Source of the DNA: Variovorax sp. ZS18.2.2
Lineage (GTDB): Bacteria > Pseudomonadota > Gammaproteobacteria > Burkholderiales > Burkholderiaceae_C
Direction: 5' to 3'
Length of the DNA stretch: 64,000 bases
NCBI RefSeq assembly: GCF_024701975.1
Contig: NZ_JANLNM010000001.1
Span: 310,001-374,000, forward strand
Positions 20,063 to 29,117 of the stretch are shown here, in pieces (position 1 is the first letter of the stretch; each line of letters opens with the position of its first letter). Under the pieces are notes generated by a model that was not told the origin of the DNA, did no database searches, and worked only from the letters and a program-made list of their open reading frames with translations. The position numbers and the translations under genes are program-made.

Positions 20063-20953
20063 TCAGCCGCCGAACGCAGGCTCGGGCACGCCCGCCACGC
20101 CGGGCCGCAGCGCGAACACGCCGCCGGCCAGCGGCTGGTCCGCGAGGTCGATGCCGCCGGGGCGGATGGAGGTGACGAAGAGCGTGTCGAGCGCCGGGCC
20201 GCCGAAGGCGCACATCGCGGGCTTCTTCACTGGCACTTCGAGCGAGCGGTCGAGCCGGCCGTCGGGCGTGAAGCGGTGCACGAGGCCGGCATCGTTGCCG
20301 CAGATCCAGTAGCAGCCGTCCACATCGACCGCCGCGCCATCGGGGCGGCCGGGCAGGGGCTTCATGTCGACGAAGAGGCGGCGGTTGCTCGGCATGCCGG
20401 TCTCGGTGTCGTAGTCGAAGGCCCAGATCGCCTGCACGCTCGGGTGCGAGTCCGAGAGGTACATCGTGCGGCCGTCGGGGCTGAAGGCGAGGCCGTTGGG
20501 CACGATGAAATCATCAAGCTGCAGGGTGGCGCTGTTGCTGCCTTTGCTGTAGCTGTACAGGCGGCCGACGCGTGCGCCAGCGGCCATGTCGAGCAGCATC
20601 GTGCCGGCCCAGAAGCGGCCTTGACGATCACAGCGACCGTCGTTGAAGCGCATGGCGGGTGCTGCGTGCGCGACGGGAGCGAGCGAGGTGGCAACCAGCG
20701 TGCCGTTGGCCTCTGGCTGCAGCGAGAAGATGCCGCTCTCCATGCCGGCGATCCATGCGCCGGGCAGGTCGGCACGCGGTGCGATGCAGGCGATCATTTC
20801 ATCGGCCCGCCACAGCGCATGGCCCTCGCTGGCACGCCAGCTATTCAGCGTGCGCGCGGGAATGTCCACCCAGTAGAGCGCCTGCTCCGCGGCATGCCAC
20901 ACCGGGCTTTCGCCGGTGCCGTTGCGTGCATCGAGAACGAGCTCAGCTTGCAT
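20063..20953 (-). CDS. SMP-30/gluconolactonase family lactonase (cytoplasmic)
   Basis: This 296-residue six-bladed propeller enzyme has no signal peptide. It shows GESPVWHAAEQALYWVDI near the N-terminus, FNDGRCDRQGRFWAGTM, PNGLAFSPDGRTMYLSDS and GRPDGAAVDVDGCYW, which supply the Glu, Asn and Asp metal ligands of the family. It should open the galactaro- or glucaro-lactone made by uronate dehydrogenase to the free aldarate. Its start lies inside the end of udh (11-bp overlap), which strongly couples the two reactions. A second, exported paralogue is encoded at 27968-29065. Confidence 0.93.
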   Translation of the reverse strand: MQAELVLDARNGTGESPVWHAAEQALYWVDIPARTLNSWRASEGHALWRADEMIACIAPRADLPGAWIAGMESGIFSLQPEANGTLVATSLAPVAHAAPAMRFNDGRCDRQGRFWAGTMLLDMAAGARVGRLYSYSKGSNSATLQLDDFIVPNGLAFSPDGRTMYLSDSHPSVQAIWAFDYDTETGMPSNRRLFVDMKPLPGRPDGAAVDVDGCYWICGNDAGLVHRFTPDGRLDRSLEVPVKKPAMCAFGGPALDTLFVTSIRPGGIDLADQPLAGGVFALRPGVAGVPEPAFGG

Positions 20954-21776
20954 CGCCGAAGGGCCCCTGCGCGGTGAACGCGCCGCCCTGGTAGATGGCG
21001 TTCGGGTCGGTCGGCGCGACCGGCGGCTGCGCCTCGACCTTGTCGCGGAACACCTCGGAGCCGTCCTGCGGCACGAAGCCCAGGTGCGCGGCCGCGCTGT
21101 TGTCCCACCACACGTCGCGGTTGTCCGACATGCCGTAGACGATGGTGTGCTTCACATCGGGTGTGAAGAGCGCCTTCTCCACCAGCGTCGTCAGGTCGCG
21201 GTAGCTGAGCCAGGTGCTCATCATCCGGCGGTTGAGCGGCTCGGGGAACGAGGAGCCGATGCGGATGCTCACCGTCTCGATGCCCCAGCGGTCGAAGTAG
21301 AACTGCGCCATGTCCTCGCCGAAGGACTTCGACAGGCCGTAGTAGCCGTCGGGCCGGCGCGCCGCGTGCGCGTCGATGTGCTCGGTCTGCTTGTAGAAGC
21401 CGATCACGTGGTTGGAGCTGGCGAACACCACGCGCTTGACGCCGTGGCGGCGCGCGGCTTCGTAGACATTGAAGATGCCCTTGATGTTGGCTTCGAGAAT
21501 TTCCTCGAACGGCCGCTCGACCGACACGCCGCCCAGGTGCACGATGGCGTCGCAGTCTTCGAGAAGGGCATGCACTGCCGCTTTGTCCGACAGGTCGCAA
21601 GGCACGACTTCCTCGCTCGCATCGGCGGCCGGGGCCGGCAATGCGATGTCGGACAGGCGAAGCACCCTGGCATACGGCTTGAGGCTTTCGCGCAGCACCT
21701 TGCCCAGGCCGCCGGCCGCGCCGGTCAGCAGGAGGCGTTCGAGCTTGTTGTTGGGGGCTTGTTGGGGCGTCGACAT
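20943..21776 (-). CDS. udh: NAD-dependent uronate dehydrogenase
   Basis: This is a 277-residue extended-SDR enzyme with TGAAGGLG (18-25) for NAD binding and the Tyr146-Gly-Leu-Ser-Lys150 active site. SDIALP, VHLGGVSVERPFEEILEANI and FASSNHVIGFY are characteristic of bacterial uronate dehydrogenases. It oxidises galacturonate and glucuronate at C1 to the aldaro-lactones. It is the first gene of the minus arm, 135 bp from the divergent GntR gene, with an operator-like palindrome between. GGAA precedes the ATG. Confidence 0.93.
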   Translation of the reverse strand: MSTPQQAPNNKLERLLLTGAAGGLGKVLRESLKPYARVLRLSDIALPAPAADASEEVVPCDLSDKAAVHALLEDCDAIVHLGGVSVERPFEEILEANIKGIFNVYEAARRHGVKRVVFASSNHVIGFYKQTEHIDAHAARRPDGYYGLSKSFGEDMAQFYFDRWGIETVSIRIGSSFPEPLNRRMMSTWLSYRDLTTLVEKALFTPDVKHTIVYGMSDNRDVWWDNSAAAHLGFVPQDGSEVFRDKVEAQPPVAPTDPNAIYQGGAFTAQGPFGDAS

Positions 21777-21880
21777 GTGTTTCCGGGATGTGGTGACTGG
21801 GACGGCGCGGCGGGCACTGGCTGAAAGCCGTCGGTACGATGCCGAGGCAGCCCTTGAATGGGTTAAGTGATGAGTTATCT

Positions 21881-21893
21881 GTTGTCGTACAAC
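21881..21893. promoter_or_regulatory. FadR/GntR-type operator palindrome between udh and gntR
   Basis: GTTGT-CGT-ACAAC is a perfect inverted repeat. Read on the minus strand its core TTGTACGACAA fits the FadR-subfamily pattern TNGTNNNACNA exactly. It lies just upstream of the gntR ribosome site, between the two divergent genes. An 11-base string TCGTACAACTA from it recurs in reverse orientation at 22832-22842. Confidence 0.7.
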
Positions 21894-21911
21894 TAATTGG
21901 AGATTATCATC

Positions 21912-22784
21912 GTGGCCATGGTTCAGACGACTGCGGGAAATCCCTTGGTTTCAGATGCGCCGGCGGAAGCCGGCTCGGCGGCAGGCCCCGCGGCCTTCGT
22001 GGGGCGGCCGCGCCAGCGTGCCCGCGGTCTGGCGCACGGGCTGGTGGAAGACCTGGGCGACAAGATCCGCAGCCAGTCGCTGCGCCCGGGCGACAAGCTC
22101 CCCACCGAGTCGGCCATCATGCAGGCCTACGGCGTGAGCCGCACCGTGGTGCGCGAGGCGCTCTCCAAGCTGCAGGCCGGCGGGCTGGTCGAAACATTGC
22201 ATGGCGTCGGCACCTTCGTTCTGCAGCCGCGGCCGGGTGGCGTGTTCCGGCTCGATCCGGGTGAGATTGCCGCCTCGGTCGACGTGCTGGCCGTGCTGGA
22301 GCTGCGCATCAGCCTCGAGACGGAATCCGCCGGGCTCGCCGCGAGCCGGCGCACCGAGGAGCAGTTGGTCGCCATGCGCCAGGCGCTCGACGACTTCGAG
22401 CACAACGTGACGATCGCCGGCGACACCGTCGCGCCCGATTTCCGCTTTCACCTGCAGATCGCGCAGTCGACCGGCAACCCGTATTTCGCCGACATCATGC
22501 GGCACCTGGGCACCACGATCATTCCGCGCACGCGCATCAGCGCCATCCGCATCCAGGACGGCGGCGCGTACCTGAGCCGCGTGAACCGCGAGCATGAAGA
22601 GATCTACGCGGCCATCGCGCGCCGCGATCCCGAGTCGGCCCGCGCCGCCATGCGCATCCACCTGACCAACAGCCGCGAGCGGCTGCGCATGGCGCAGGAA
22701 GCCGCGCAGCAGCAGAAGGCGAAAGCCGAAGGTGTGGGCGCGGCAGCAGGCCAGGGCGGTGGCGCCGCTTCGTCCGACAACTAA
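21912..22784 (+). CDS. FadR-subfamily GntR transcriptional regulator of aldarate genes
   Basis: This 290-residue protein has a disordered N-terminus, a winged-helix GntR domain (LRPGDKLPTESAIMQAYGVSRTVVREALSKLQAGGLV, about 50-90) and a C-terminal FCD ligand domain with conserved His and Asp metal-site residues. A Gln/Ala-rich tail ends it. I start at GTG 21912, 9 bases after TTGGAG; ATG 21918 is an alternative. By position it should control both divergent arms, with an aldarate or keto-deoxy intermediate as inducer. Confidence 0.9.
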   Translation: MAMVQTTAGNPLVSDAPAEAGSAAGPAAFVGRPRQRARGLAHGLVEDLGDKIRSQSLRPGDKLPTESAIMQAYGVSRTVVREALSKLQAGGLVETLHGVGTFVLQPRPGGVFRLDPGEIAASVDVLAVLELRISLETESAGLAASRRTEEQLVAMRQALDDFEHNVTIAGDTVAPDFRFHLQIAQSTGNPYFADIMRHLGTTIIPRTRISAIRIQDGGAYLSRVNREHEEIYAAIARRDPESARAAMRIHLTNSRERLRMAQEAAQQQKAKAEGVGAAAGQGGGAASSDN

Positions 22785-22831
22785 CCCTTCCGCTGAATTT
22801 TTTGCGTCCAAATCTGGACAAGTTGTTTCTC

Positions 22832-22846
22832 TAGTTGTACGATGAC
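22832..22846 (+). promoter_or_regulatory. Second, half-conserved operator-like site
   Basis: TAGTTGTACGATGAC shares TAGTTGTACGA with the minus-strand reading of the 21881-21893 site, but its right half is degenerate (ATGA instead of ACAA). It lies 64 bp before the first transport gene of the plus arm, in promoter distance. Confidence 0.5.
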
Positions 22847-22909
22847 TGATCACTCGCTAGGGCATTCAGGCGAAGCCATGGGGCACATCGAATAACTGGA
22901 GACATCCGC

Positions 22910-23905
22910 ATGACCATCAACCGACGCGGCGCACTCGGCGCCGCCCTGGCCACAACTCTGGCCGCCAGCCTGCCGGTGCGCGCGTTCGCGCAGGGCAGCA
23001 GCAGCGGTGGCAACTGGCCGTCCAAGCCGATTAGGATCATCGTTCCGTACCCGCCGGGCGGCTCGTCCGACATCATTGCGCGTTCCATCAGCCAGCCGCT
23101 GTCGGAAGCGCTGGGGCAGTCGGTCATCATCGACAACCGCGCGGGCGCCAACGGCAACCTCGGCGCCGATCTGCTGGCCAAGGCGCCGGCCGACGGCTAC
23201 ACGCTGATGCTGTGCGACCTGGGCGCGCTGGCCATCAGCCCGTCGCTGTACCCGAAGCTGCCATTTGATCCGTCGAAGGACCTGCGCAGCGTGGGCATGC
23301 TGGCCTACTCGCCGCACCTGCTGGTGGTGCATCCGTCGGTGCAGGCGAGCACCTTGAAGGAGCTGGTCGAACTCTCGAAGAAAAGCGATCTCAACTTCGC
23401 CGTCACTGCCAGCGGCAGCACCGCGCACCTGGCCGGCATCGAACTGCAGCGCAAGGTCGGCGCCAAGTGGGAATACGTGCCCTACAAGGGCGGCGTGCAG
23501 GCCGTGCTCGACACCGTCTCGGGCCAGACGCAGGTGCTGATGAACGGCATGCTCGCCACCTACCCGCAGGTGCAGGCCGGCAAGCTCAAGCTGATCGCCG
23601 TGTCCAAGGCCACGCGCATGCCGCTGATCGGCAGCGTGCCGACCATCGCGGAGCAGGGTGCACCCGGTTACGAATCGGGCACCTGGCAGGGCGTGGTTGC
23701 CGGGCGCGGCGTGCCCGACGCGGTGATCGCGCGCCTCAACCGCGAGCTCACCCGCATCATCCGCACCCCCGACATCCGAGCCCGCCTCGCAGGCCAGGGC
23801 GCCGAGGTCGTGACCATGACCGCGCCCGAGCAGGACCAGTTCTTCGCCAAGGAGCGCGCGCGCTGGGCCCAAGTCATCAAGGAAGCCAGCGTCAAGCTCG
23901 ACTAG
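22910..23905 (+). CDS. Bug/TctC family periplasmic receptor
   Basis: This 331-residue protein has a signal peptide (MTINRRGALGAALATTL... to RAFAQG) and Bug motifs IRIIVPYPPGGSSDIIARS, VIIDNRAGANGNLGADLLAKAPADGYTL and YVPYKGGVQAVLDTVSGQTQVLMNG. A TGGAG ribosome site lies 8-9 bases before the ATG. It is the first structural gene after the regulator and 64 bp past an operator-like site. The ligand is unknown; one of the pathway's acids is likely. Confidence 0.93.
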   Translation: MTINRRGALGAALATTLAASLPVRAFAQGSSSGGNWPSKPIRIIVPYPPGGSSDIIARSISQPLSEALGQSVIIDNRAGANGNLGADLLAKAPADGYTLMLCDLGALAISPSLYPKLPFDPSKDLRSVGMLAYSPHLLVVHPSVQASTLKELVELSKKSDLNFAVTASGSTAHLAGIELQRKVGAKWEYVPYKGGVQAVLDTVSGQTQVLMNGMLATYPQVQAGKLKLIAVSKATRMPLIGSVPTIAEQGAPGYESGTWQGVVAGRGVPDAVIARLNRELTRIIRTPDIRARLAGQGAEVVTMTAPEQDQFFAKERARWAQVIKEASVKLD

Positions 23906-23940
23906 TCATGTTCGCCCCCCGGCTTTTCACTCGCTTCGCT

Positions 23941-24010
23941 CCGTGTAATTCGCCATCCCCCGAGGGGGAGGCGCGGCTCGCCTTGGGGCGGCCCGGCGGC
24001 GGCCGCCTTC
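23941..24010. repeat. GC-rich intergenic repeat-like element
   Basis: This stretch between the Bug gene and kdgD contains a TCCCCC-GA-GGGGGA palindrome (23956-23969), followed by a run of GGCGCGGCTCGCC- and GGCGGCCCGGCGGCGGCCGCC-like self-complementary sequence. It resembles dispersed intergenic repeats of Comamonadaceae. It could act as a 3' stabiliser or attenuator after the receptor gene. Confidence 0.5.
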
Positions 24011-24056
24011 CCGCTTTCTGAATTCTTTTCCTCTTACCTATTTCTTGGAATTCCCG

Positions 24057-24968
24057 ATGAACCCGCAAGAACTCAAGACCATCATGGGCTCCGGCCTGCT
24101 CTCGTTCCCGTTGACCGACTTCGACAGCAACGGCGACTTCAACAAGAAGGGCTACGTCGAGCGCCTCGAATGGCTGGCGCCCTACGGTGCGAGCGCGCTG
24201 TTCGCCGCGGGCGGCACGGGCGAGTTCTTCTCGCTGACCGGCGACGAGTACCCCGGCATCATCCAGACGGCAGTCGATACCTGCCGCGGCGTGGTGCCGA
24301 TCATTGCCGGCGCCGGCGGCCCGACGCGCTTTGCCATCCAGTGCGCGCAAGCGGCAGAGAAGGCCGGCGCGCACGGCATCCTGCTGCTGCCGCACTACCT
24401 CACCGAAGCCGGCCAGGAAGGCCTGGCCGCGCACGTCGAGGCCGTGTGCAAGAGCGTGAAGTTCGGCGTGATCGTCTACAACCGCGCCTCGAGCCGCCTG
24501 AAGCCCGACACGCTCGCCGGCCTGGCCGAACGCAACCCGAACCTCGTCGGCTTCAAGGACGGCGTGGGCGACATCGAGGCGATGGTCGCGATCTACCAGA
24601 AGATGGGCGACCGCTTCGCCTACCTGGGCGGCCTGCCGACCGCCGAGGTCTATGCCGCCGCCTACAAGGCCATGGGCACGCCGGTGTACTCGTCGGCCGT
24701 CTTCAACTTCATCCCCAAGACGGCGATGGACTTCTATCACGCGGTCGCCAACGACGACCTCGCCACGCAGCACCGCCTGCTGAAGAACTTCTTCATGCCC
24801 TACCTCGAGCTGCGCAACCGCACGCCGGGCTACGCCGTGAGCATCGTCAAGGCCGGCGCCAAGATCGTCGGCCACGACGCGGGTCCGGTGCGCGCACCGC
24901 TGACCGACCTCAAGCCCGGCGAGATGGAAGAGTTGAAGGCGCTGATCGCCACGCTCGGCCCGCAGTAA
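24057..24968 (+). CDS. kdgD: 5-dehydro-4-deoxyglucarate dehydratase
   Basis: This 303-residue enzyme belongs to the dihydrodipicolinate synthase superfamily. The N-terminus [22 protein letters not shown], the [12 protein letters not shown] phosphate/carboxylate loop, Tyr141 and the Schiff-base Lys167 ([10 protein letters not shown]) are diagnostic. It decarboxylates and dehydrates 5-keto-4-deoxyglucarate to alpha-ketoglutarate semialdehyde. ATG 24057 is chosen because it gives the canonical start; a TTG at 24045 is not needed. Both garD and gudD products feed this step. Confidence 0.96.
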   Translation: MNPQELKTIMGSGLLSFPLTDFDSNGDFNKKGYVERLEWLAPYGASALFAAGGTGEFFSLTGDEYPGIIQTAVDTCRGVVPIIAGAGGPTRFAIQCAQAAEKAGAHGILLLPHYLTEAGQEGLAAHVEAVCKSVKFGVIVYNRASSRLKPDTLAGLAERNPNLVGFKDGVGDIEAMVAIYQKMGDRFAYLGGLPTAEVYAAAYKAMGTPVYSSAVFNFIPKTAMDFYHAVANDDLATQHRLLKNFFMPYLELRNRTPGYAVSIVKAGAKIVGHDAGPVRAPLTDLKPGEMEELKALIATLGPQ

Positions 24969-25024
24969 GAAGCCTCGTTTTTTTCGCAGTCGACAAGCAT
25001 CAACACAACAACGGAGTCAACGAC

Positions 25025-25480
25025 ATGTTCATCAAGAAACTCTTCCTCATCGCCGCTTCGGCCGCGGTGTTCACTGGCTGCGCCATGATGCCCGCGGGCG
25101 GTGGTGCGTCGGACCAGGCTTCGGTGGCCGCGGCCGCCGAGCGCCTGCGCATCGCCATGGTCGACCCGACCGCCGCCGCGCTCGGCGCGCTGGTGGCCGA
25201 CGACCTGAGCTACGGCCACTCGGGCGGCAAGGTCGACACCAAGGCCAGCTTCATCAGCGACCTGCTCGATGGCAAGTCGGACTTCGTGACCATCACGATC
25301 ACCGAGCAGACCATCAAGGTGGTCGATGCCAACACGGCCATCGTGCGTCACTCGCTCGCGGCCGACACCAACGATTCGGGCAAGCCCGGCAAGGTCGCGC
25401 TGAAGATCCTCGGCGTCTGGCAAAAGCAGGGCGGCGACTGGAAGCTGCTCGCGCGCCAAGCCGTTCGCGTCAACCCCTGA
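25025..25480 (+). CDS. NTF2-like (DUF4440/SnoaL fold) lipoprotein
   Basis: This 151-residue protein has a clear lipobox (LIAASAAVFTGCAMM). A small domain follows with the NTF2-like pattern: AAAERLRIAMVDPTAAALGALVADDLSYGHSGGKVDTKASFISDLL, then VRHSLAAD and ILGVWQKQGGDWKLLARQAVRV. Such folds bind small ligands, or act as enzymes when they carry acid/base residues; Asp and His lie in DDLSYGHSGG. GGAG stands 9 bases before ATG. It is embedded between kdgD and a Bug receptor in the aldarate operon, so a periplasmic role with sugar acids or lactones is possible but unproven. Confidence 0.85.
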   Translation: MFIKKLFLIAASAAVFTGCAMMPAGGGASDQASVAAAAERLRIAMVDPTAAALGALVADDLSYGHSGGKVDTKASFISDLLDGKSDFVTITITEQTIKVVDANTAIVRHSLAADTNDSGKPGKVALKILGVWQKQGGDWKLLARQAVRVNP

Positions 25481-25492
25481 GCTGGAGCACGG

Positions 25493-26479
25493 ATGCAGAG
25501 ACGAGAGCTTTTCGCGGCGGGCCTCGTGCTCGCCGCCACCGCGATGCTGCCCCTGCACGCCTCGGCGCAAGCCGACGCATGGCCGCAGCAGAAACCCGTG
25601 ACCATCATCGTGCCGTTCCCCGCCGGCGGCTCCACCGACATGGTGGCGCGCGCGCTGGCGCTGCAACTGCAGACCAGGCTCGGCGGCAGCTTCGTTGTCG
25701 ACAACCGCCCCGGCGCCACGGGCACCATCGGCACCGGCTTCGTCAAGCGCGCACTGCCTGACGGCTACACGCTGCTGGTGTCCTCGCTCGGCGCCTTCGT
25801 CGTCACGCCGCACCTGCAGAAGAGCGTGCCCTACGACGCGACCAAAGACTTCGACTACATCAGCGTGCCCGTGCAGGCGCCCAACGTGCTCGTCGCCAAC
25901 ATCGCGCGGCCCGAGCACACGGTTGCCGACGTGCTCGCGCTCTTGCGCAAGACGCCGGGCAAGGTCTCGTTCGCGAGCTCGGGCAATGGCTCGTCCGATC
26001 ACCTGTCGGCCGAACTCTTCTGGCAGCAGACCAAGACCGAAGGCGTGCACGTGCCCTACAAGGGCGGTGCGCCTGCGGTGAACGATCTGCTGGGCAACCA
26101 GGTCGACTTCTCGTTCCAGAACGTCAATGCCGTGCTGCCGCACATCCGCGCGGGCAAGCTGCGCGCGATTGCCGTCACCGGTGACAAGCGCTCGCCCGTG
26201 TTGCCCGATGTGCCGACGCTGGCCGAGGCTGGCGTGAAGGGTGCGGAGGTCTATTCGTGGCAAGGCGTGGCGGCGCCGAAGGGCCTGCCGCCCGCGCTCA
26301 AGAAGAAGCTGAGCGACGCCGTCATTGCCGCGATGCAGGACCCGGAGACGAAGAAGCGCATGCTCGACCAGGGCCTTGAAATCGTCGCGAGCACACCTGA
26401 AGACTTCACCGCCTTCCAGTTGCGCGAGTGGACGCGATGGAAGACATTGATCGACACCCGCCATATCACCGCAGACTGA
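25493..26479 (+). CDS. Bug/TctC family periplasmic receptor
   Basis: This 328-residue protein has an RR-containing signal peptide ([18 protein letters not shown]... to HASAQA). It has [38 protein letters not shown] and [25 protein letters not shown]. It lies 12 bp after the NTF2-like lipoprotein gene and 16 bp before gudD, so it belongs to the glucarate arm. It is the fourth Bug receptor of the cluster. No TctAB partner is present, so it either uses permeases encoded elsewhere or serves as a sensor. Confidence 0.93.
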   Translation: MQRRELFAAGLVLAATAMLPLHASAQADAWPQQKPVTIIVPFPAGGSTDMVARALALQLQTRLGGSFVVDNRPGATGTIGTGFVKRALPDGYTLLVSSLGAFVVTPHLQKSVPYDATKDFDYISVPVQAPNVLVANIARPEHTVADVLALLRKTPGKVSFASSGNGSSDHLSAELFWQQTKTEGVHVPYKGGAPAVNDLLGNQVDFSFQNVNAVLPHIRAGKLRAIAVTGDKRSPVLPDVPTLAEAGVKGAEVYSWQGVAAPKGLPPALKKKLSDAVIAAMQDPETKKRMLDQGLEIVASTPEDFTAFQLREWTRWKTLIDTRHITAD

Positions 26480-26495
26480 GCTACCGAGCCCGAAG

Positions 26496-27854
26496 ATGAC
26501 AAGTCCTGAATCCGTTTCCAGCATCGTGTCGGGCGCGCCCGTCGTCACCGGCATGCGCGTGGTCCCCGTCGCGGGCCACGACAGCATGCTGATGAACCTG
26601 AGCGGCGCGCACGGTCCGTTCTTCACGCGCAACCTGCTGATCCTGACCGACAGCGCCGGCCACACCGGCGTCGGCGAAGTGCCGGGCGGCGAGAAGATCC
26701 GCCAGACGCTCGAAGACGCGCGCGACCTCATCGTGGGCCAGCCCATCGGCCGCCACAACGCCGTGCTCAACAGCCTGCGCAGCGCCTTCGCCGGCCGCGA
26801 CAGCGGTGGCCGTGGCCAGCAGACCTTCGATCTGCGCGTGACCATCCATGCGGTCACCGCCGTGGAGGCCGCGCTGCTCGACCTGCTGGGCCAGTTCCTC
26901 GAGGTGCCGGTCGCGGCCCTGCTCGGCGAAGGCCAGCAGCGCGATGCGGTGCAGATGCTCGGCTACCTCTTCTACGTCGGCGACCGCACGAAGACCGACC
27001 TGGCGTACGAGACCGACCCTGGTGCGGACAACGACTGGTTCCGTCTGCGCCACGAAGAGGCGATGACGCCCGAATCCATCGTGCGCTTGGCCGAGGCCAC
27101 GCACGCGCGCTACGGCTTCACCGACTTCAAGCTCAAGGGCGGCGTGCTGCGCGGCGAGGAAGAAGTCGAAGCGATTCGCGCGCTGCACGAGCGCTTTCCG
27201 AAGGCGCGTGTCACGCTCGACCCGAACGGCGGCTGGCTGCTGGCCGACGCGATCCGCCTGTGCCGCGACCTGCACGGCGTGATGGCCTATGCCGAAGACC
27301 CGTGCGGTGCCGAAGGCGTGTTCTCGGGTCGCGAGGTGATGGCCGAGTTCCGCCGCGCCACGGGCTTGCCCACCGCCACCAACATGGTCGCCACCGACTG
27401 GCGCGAGATGGTGCACAGCCTCTCGCTGCAGTCGGTCGACATCCCGCTGGCCGATCCGCACTTCTGGACCATGCAGGGCTCGGTGCGTGTGGCGCAGCTG
27501 TGCCAGGCCTGGGGCCTGACCTGGGGCTCGCATTCGAACAACCACTTCGACGTGTCGCTCGCGATGTTCACGCACGTGGCCGCTGCCGCACCCGGCAAGG
27601 TGACGGCCATCGACACGCACTGGATCTGGCAGGACGGCCAGCGCCTGACGAAGTCGCCGCTGCAGATCGAAGAGGGCTTCGTGAAAGTGCCGACGCGCGG
27701 TGGCCTCGGCATCGAGCTCGACATGGCCGAAGTCGAGAAGGCGCACCAGCTGTACCTGAAGCACGGCCTCGGCGCGCGCAACGATGCGCAAGCCATGCAA
27801 TACCTGATTCCCGGCTGGGCCTTCGACAACAAGCGGCCCTGCATGGTCCGCTGA
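26496..27854 (+). CDS. gudD: Glucarate dehydratase
   Basis: This 452-residue member of the enolase superfamily carries the KxK pair Lys212/Lys214 (DFKLKGG). Metal ligands are Asp242 (DPNGGW), Glu267 (AEDPCG) and Asn296 (PTATNM), and the catalytic His lies in SHSNNHFD (345-352). These, with the long N-terminal capping domain, are those of GudD rather than of mandelate racemases. It dehydrates D-glucarate (and probably idarate) to 5-keto-4-deoxyglucarate, the KdgD substrate. Confidence 0.96.
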   Translation: MTSPESVSSIVSGAPVVTGMRVVPVAGHDSMLMNLSGAHGPFFTRNLLILTDSAGHTGVGEVPGGEKIRQTLEDARDLIVGQPIGRHNAVLNSLRSAFAGRDSGGRGQQTFDLRVTIHAVTAVEAALLDLLGQFLEVPVAALLGEGQQRDAVQMLGYLFYVGDRTKTDLAYETDPGADNDWFRLRHEEAMTPESIVRLAEATHARYGFTDFKLKGGVLRGEEEVEAIRALHERFPKARVTLDPNGGWLLADAIRLCRDLHGVMAYAEDPCGAEGVFSGREVMAEFRRATGLPTATNMVATDWREMVHSLSLQSVDIPLADPHFWTMQGSVRVAQLCQAWGLTWGSHSNNHFDVSLAMFTHVAAAAPGKVTAIDTHWIWQDGQRLTKSPLQIEEGFVKVPTRGGLGIELDMAEVEKAHQLYLKHGLGARNDAQAMQYLIPGWAFDNKRPCMVR

Positions 27855-27864
27855 TCGGCAACCA

Positions 27865-27924
27865 CCGTTCGGGCTGGGCTTGTCGAAGCCTCGCGCGGCG
27901 CTTCGACAAGCTCAGCGTGAACGG
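27865..27924. repeat. REP-like inverted repeat, copy 1
   Basis: Two 25-base arms (27865-27889 and 27900-27924) match at 22 of 25 positions when one is reversed. They contain the core GCTTGTCGAAGC / GCTTCGACAAGC and end in CCGTTC / GAACGG. A closely related element lies at 52725-52794. It sits between gudD and the exported lactonase gene and would form a strong mRNA hairpin. Confidence 0.85.
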
Positions 27925-27967
27925 ATGAGGCCCGCGCCGCAAGCACAGACATCGTCAAGGAGACTGC

Positions 27968-29065
27968 ATGAACAACAACATGGATCGCCGCCGCCTGCTT
28001 CAGGCGGCCGCCGGCTCGGCGCTCGGCGCAGTGGCGGCAGCCGCGGGCGCCCAGTCGTTTCCCTACAAGCCGCAGCAGCGCTACCCCGACCCGGCAGTGC
28101 TGATCCTCGACCCGAGCTTCGCCAAGTACCGCCTCTACAGCAGCACGCTCGAGCAGGTCGGCACGGGCATGCGCTGGGCCGAAGGCCCGGTGTACCTGCC
28201 GCGCGAGGGTTATCTCGTGTGCAGCGACATCCCGAACAACCGGCTGATGCGCTACGAGGAAAAGACCGGCGAGTTCAAGGTCCACAAGTCGAACGTGAAC
28301 CACTGCAACGGCAACACGCGCGATCGCCAGGGGCGCCTCGTCAGCTGCGAGCACTCAGTGACGCGGCGCGTGGTGCGCACCGAGCACGACGGGCGCATGA
28401 CCGTGCTGGCCGACCGCTTCCAGGGCAAGCGGCTGAATTCGCCGAACGACGTGGTCGTGAAGTCGGACGACACCGTCTGGTTCACCGATCCGCTCTTCGG
28501 CATCTCGGGCACCTGGGAAGGCGAGAGGGCCACGCCCGAGCAGGCGACGACCAACGTGTACCGCCTCACGCCCGATGGGCAGCTCTCCGCGGTGATCACC
28601 GACCTGGTGAACCCCAACGGCCTGGCCTTCTCGCCGGACGAGAAAAATCTCTACGTCATCGAGTGGAAGGGCACACCCAACCGCAGCCTCTGGAGCTACG
28701 ACGTGGCGGCCGATGGCAGCGTGTCGAACAAGGCCAAGCTGATCGACGGCGTGGGCGCGGCCGCGCTCGACGGCTTTCGCGTCGACCGCGACGGCAACAT
28801 CTGGATGGGCTGGGGCTGGAACGGCGCATTGGCGTCCGAACCCGCCGATGCCGGCAACGGCATGAAGGTCTATCAGCCGCTCGCGAAGTCGGAAGACCTC
28901 GATGGCGTCAAGATCTTCAATTCGCAGGGAAAGCCCATCGGTTTCATCCGCCTGCCCGAACGTTGTGCCAACCTCACGTTCGGCGGCCCCAAGAACAATC
29001 GCCTCTACATGGCGGCCAGCCATTCGCTGTACGCCCTCTACGTGGAGTCCGAAGGCGCCACCTAG
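27968..29065 (+). CDS. SMP-30/gluconolactonase family lactonase (exported)
   Basis: This 365-residue protein has a twin-arginine-like N-terminus (MNNNMDRRRLLQAAAGSALGAVAAAAGAQ), suggesting Tat export with a bound metal. The propeller domain follows, with RWAEGPVYLPREGYLVCSDIP, NGNTRDRQGRLVSCEH, NSPNDVVVKSDDTVWFTDP, NPNGLAFSPDEKNLYVIE and DGFRVDRDGNIWMGW, giving the Glu, Asn, Asn and Asp ligands. It probably opens aldono- or aldaro-lactones in the periplasm, complementing the cytoplasmic paralogue at 20063-20953. It lies between gudD and the semialdehyde dehydrogenase. Confidence 0.92.
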   Translation: MNNNMDRRRLLQAAAGSALGAVAAAAGAQSFPYKPQQRYPDPAVLILDPSFAKYRLYSSTLEQVGTGMRWAEGPVYLPREGYLVCSDIPNNRLMRYEEKTGEFKVHKSNVNHCNGNTRDRQGRLVSCEHSVTRRVVRTEHDGRMTVLADRFQGKRLNSPNDVVVKSDDTVWFTDPLFGISGTWEGERATPEQATTNVYRLTPDGQLSAVITDLVNPNGLAFSPDEKNLYVIEWKGTPNRSLWSYDVAADGSVSNKAKLIDGVGAAALDGFRVDRDGNIWMGWGWNGALASEPADAGNGMKVYQPLAKSEDLDGVKIFNSQGKPIGFIRLPERCANLTFGGPKNNRLYMAASHSLYALYVESEGAT

Positions 29066-29117
29066 CCTTTCGACTTCAAAAAACCATCACACCAACAGGC
29101 AAACAAGGACATCGACG

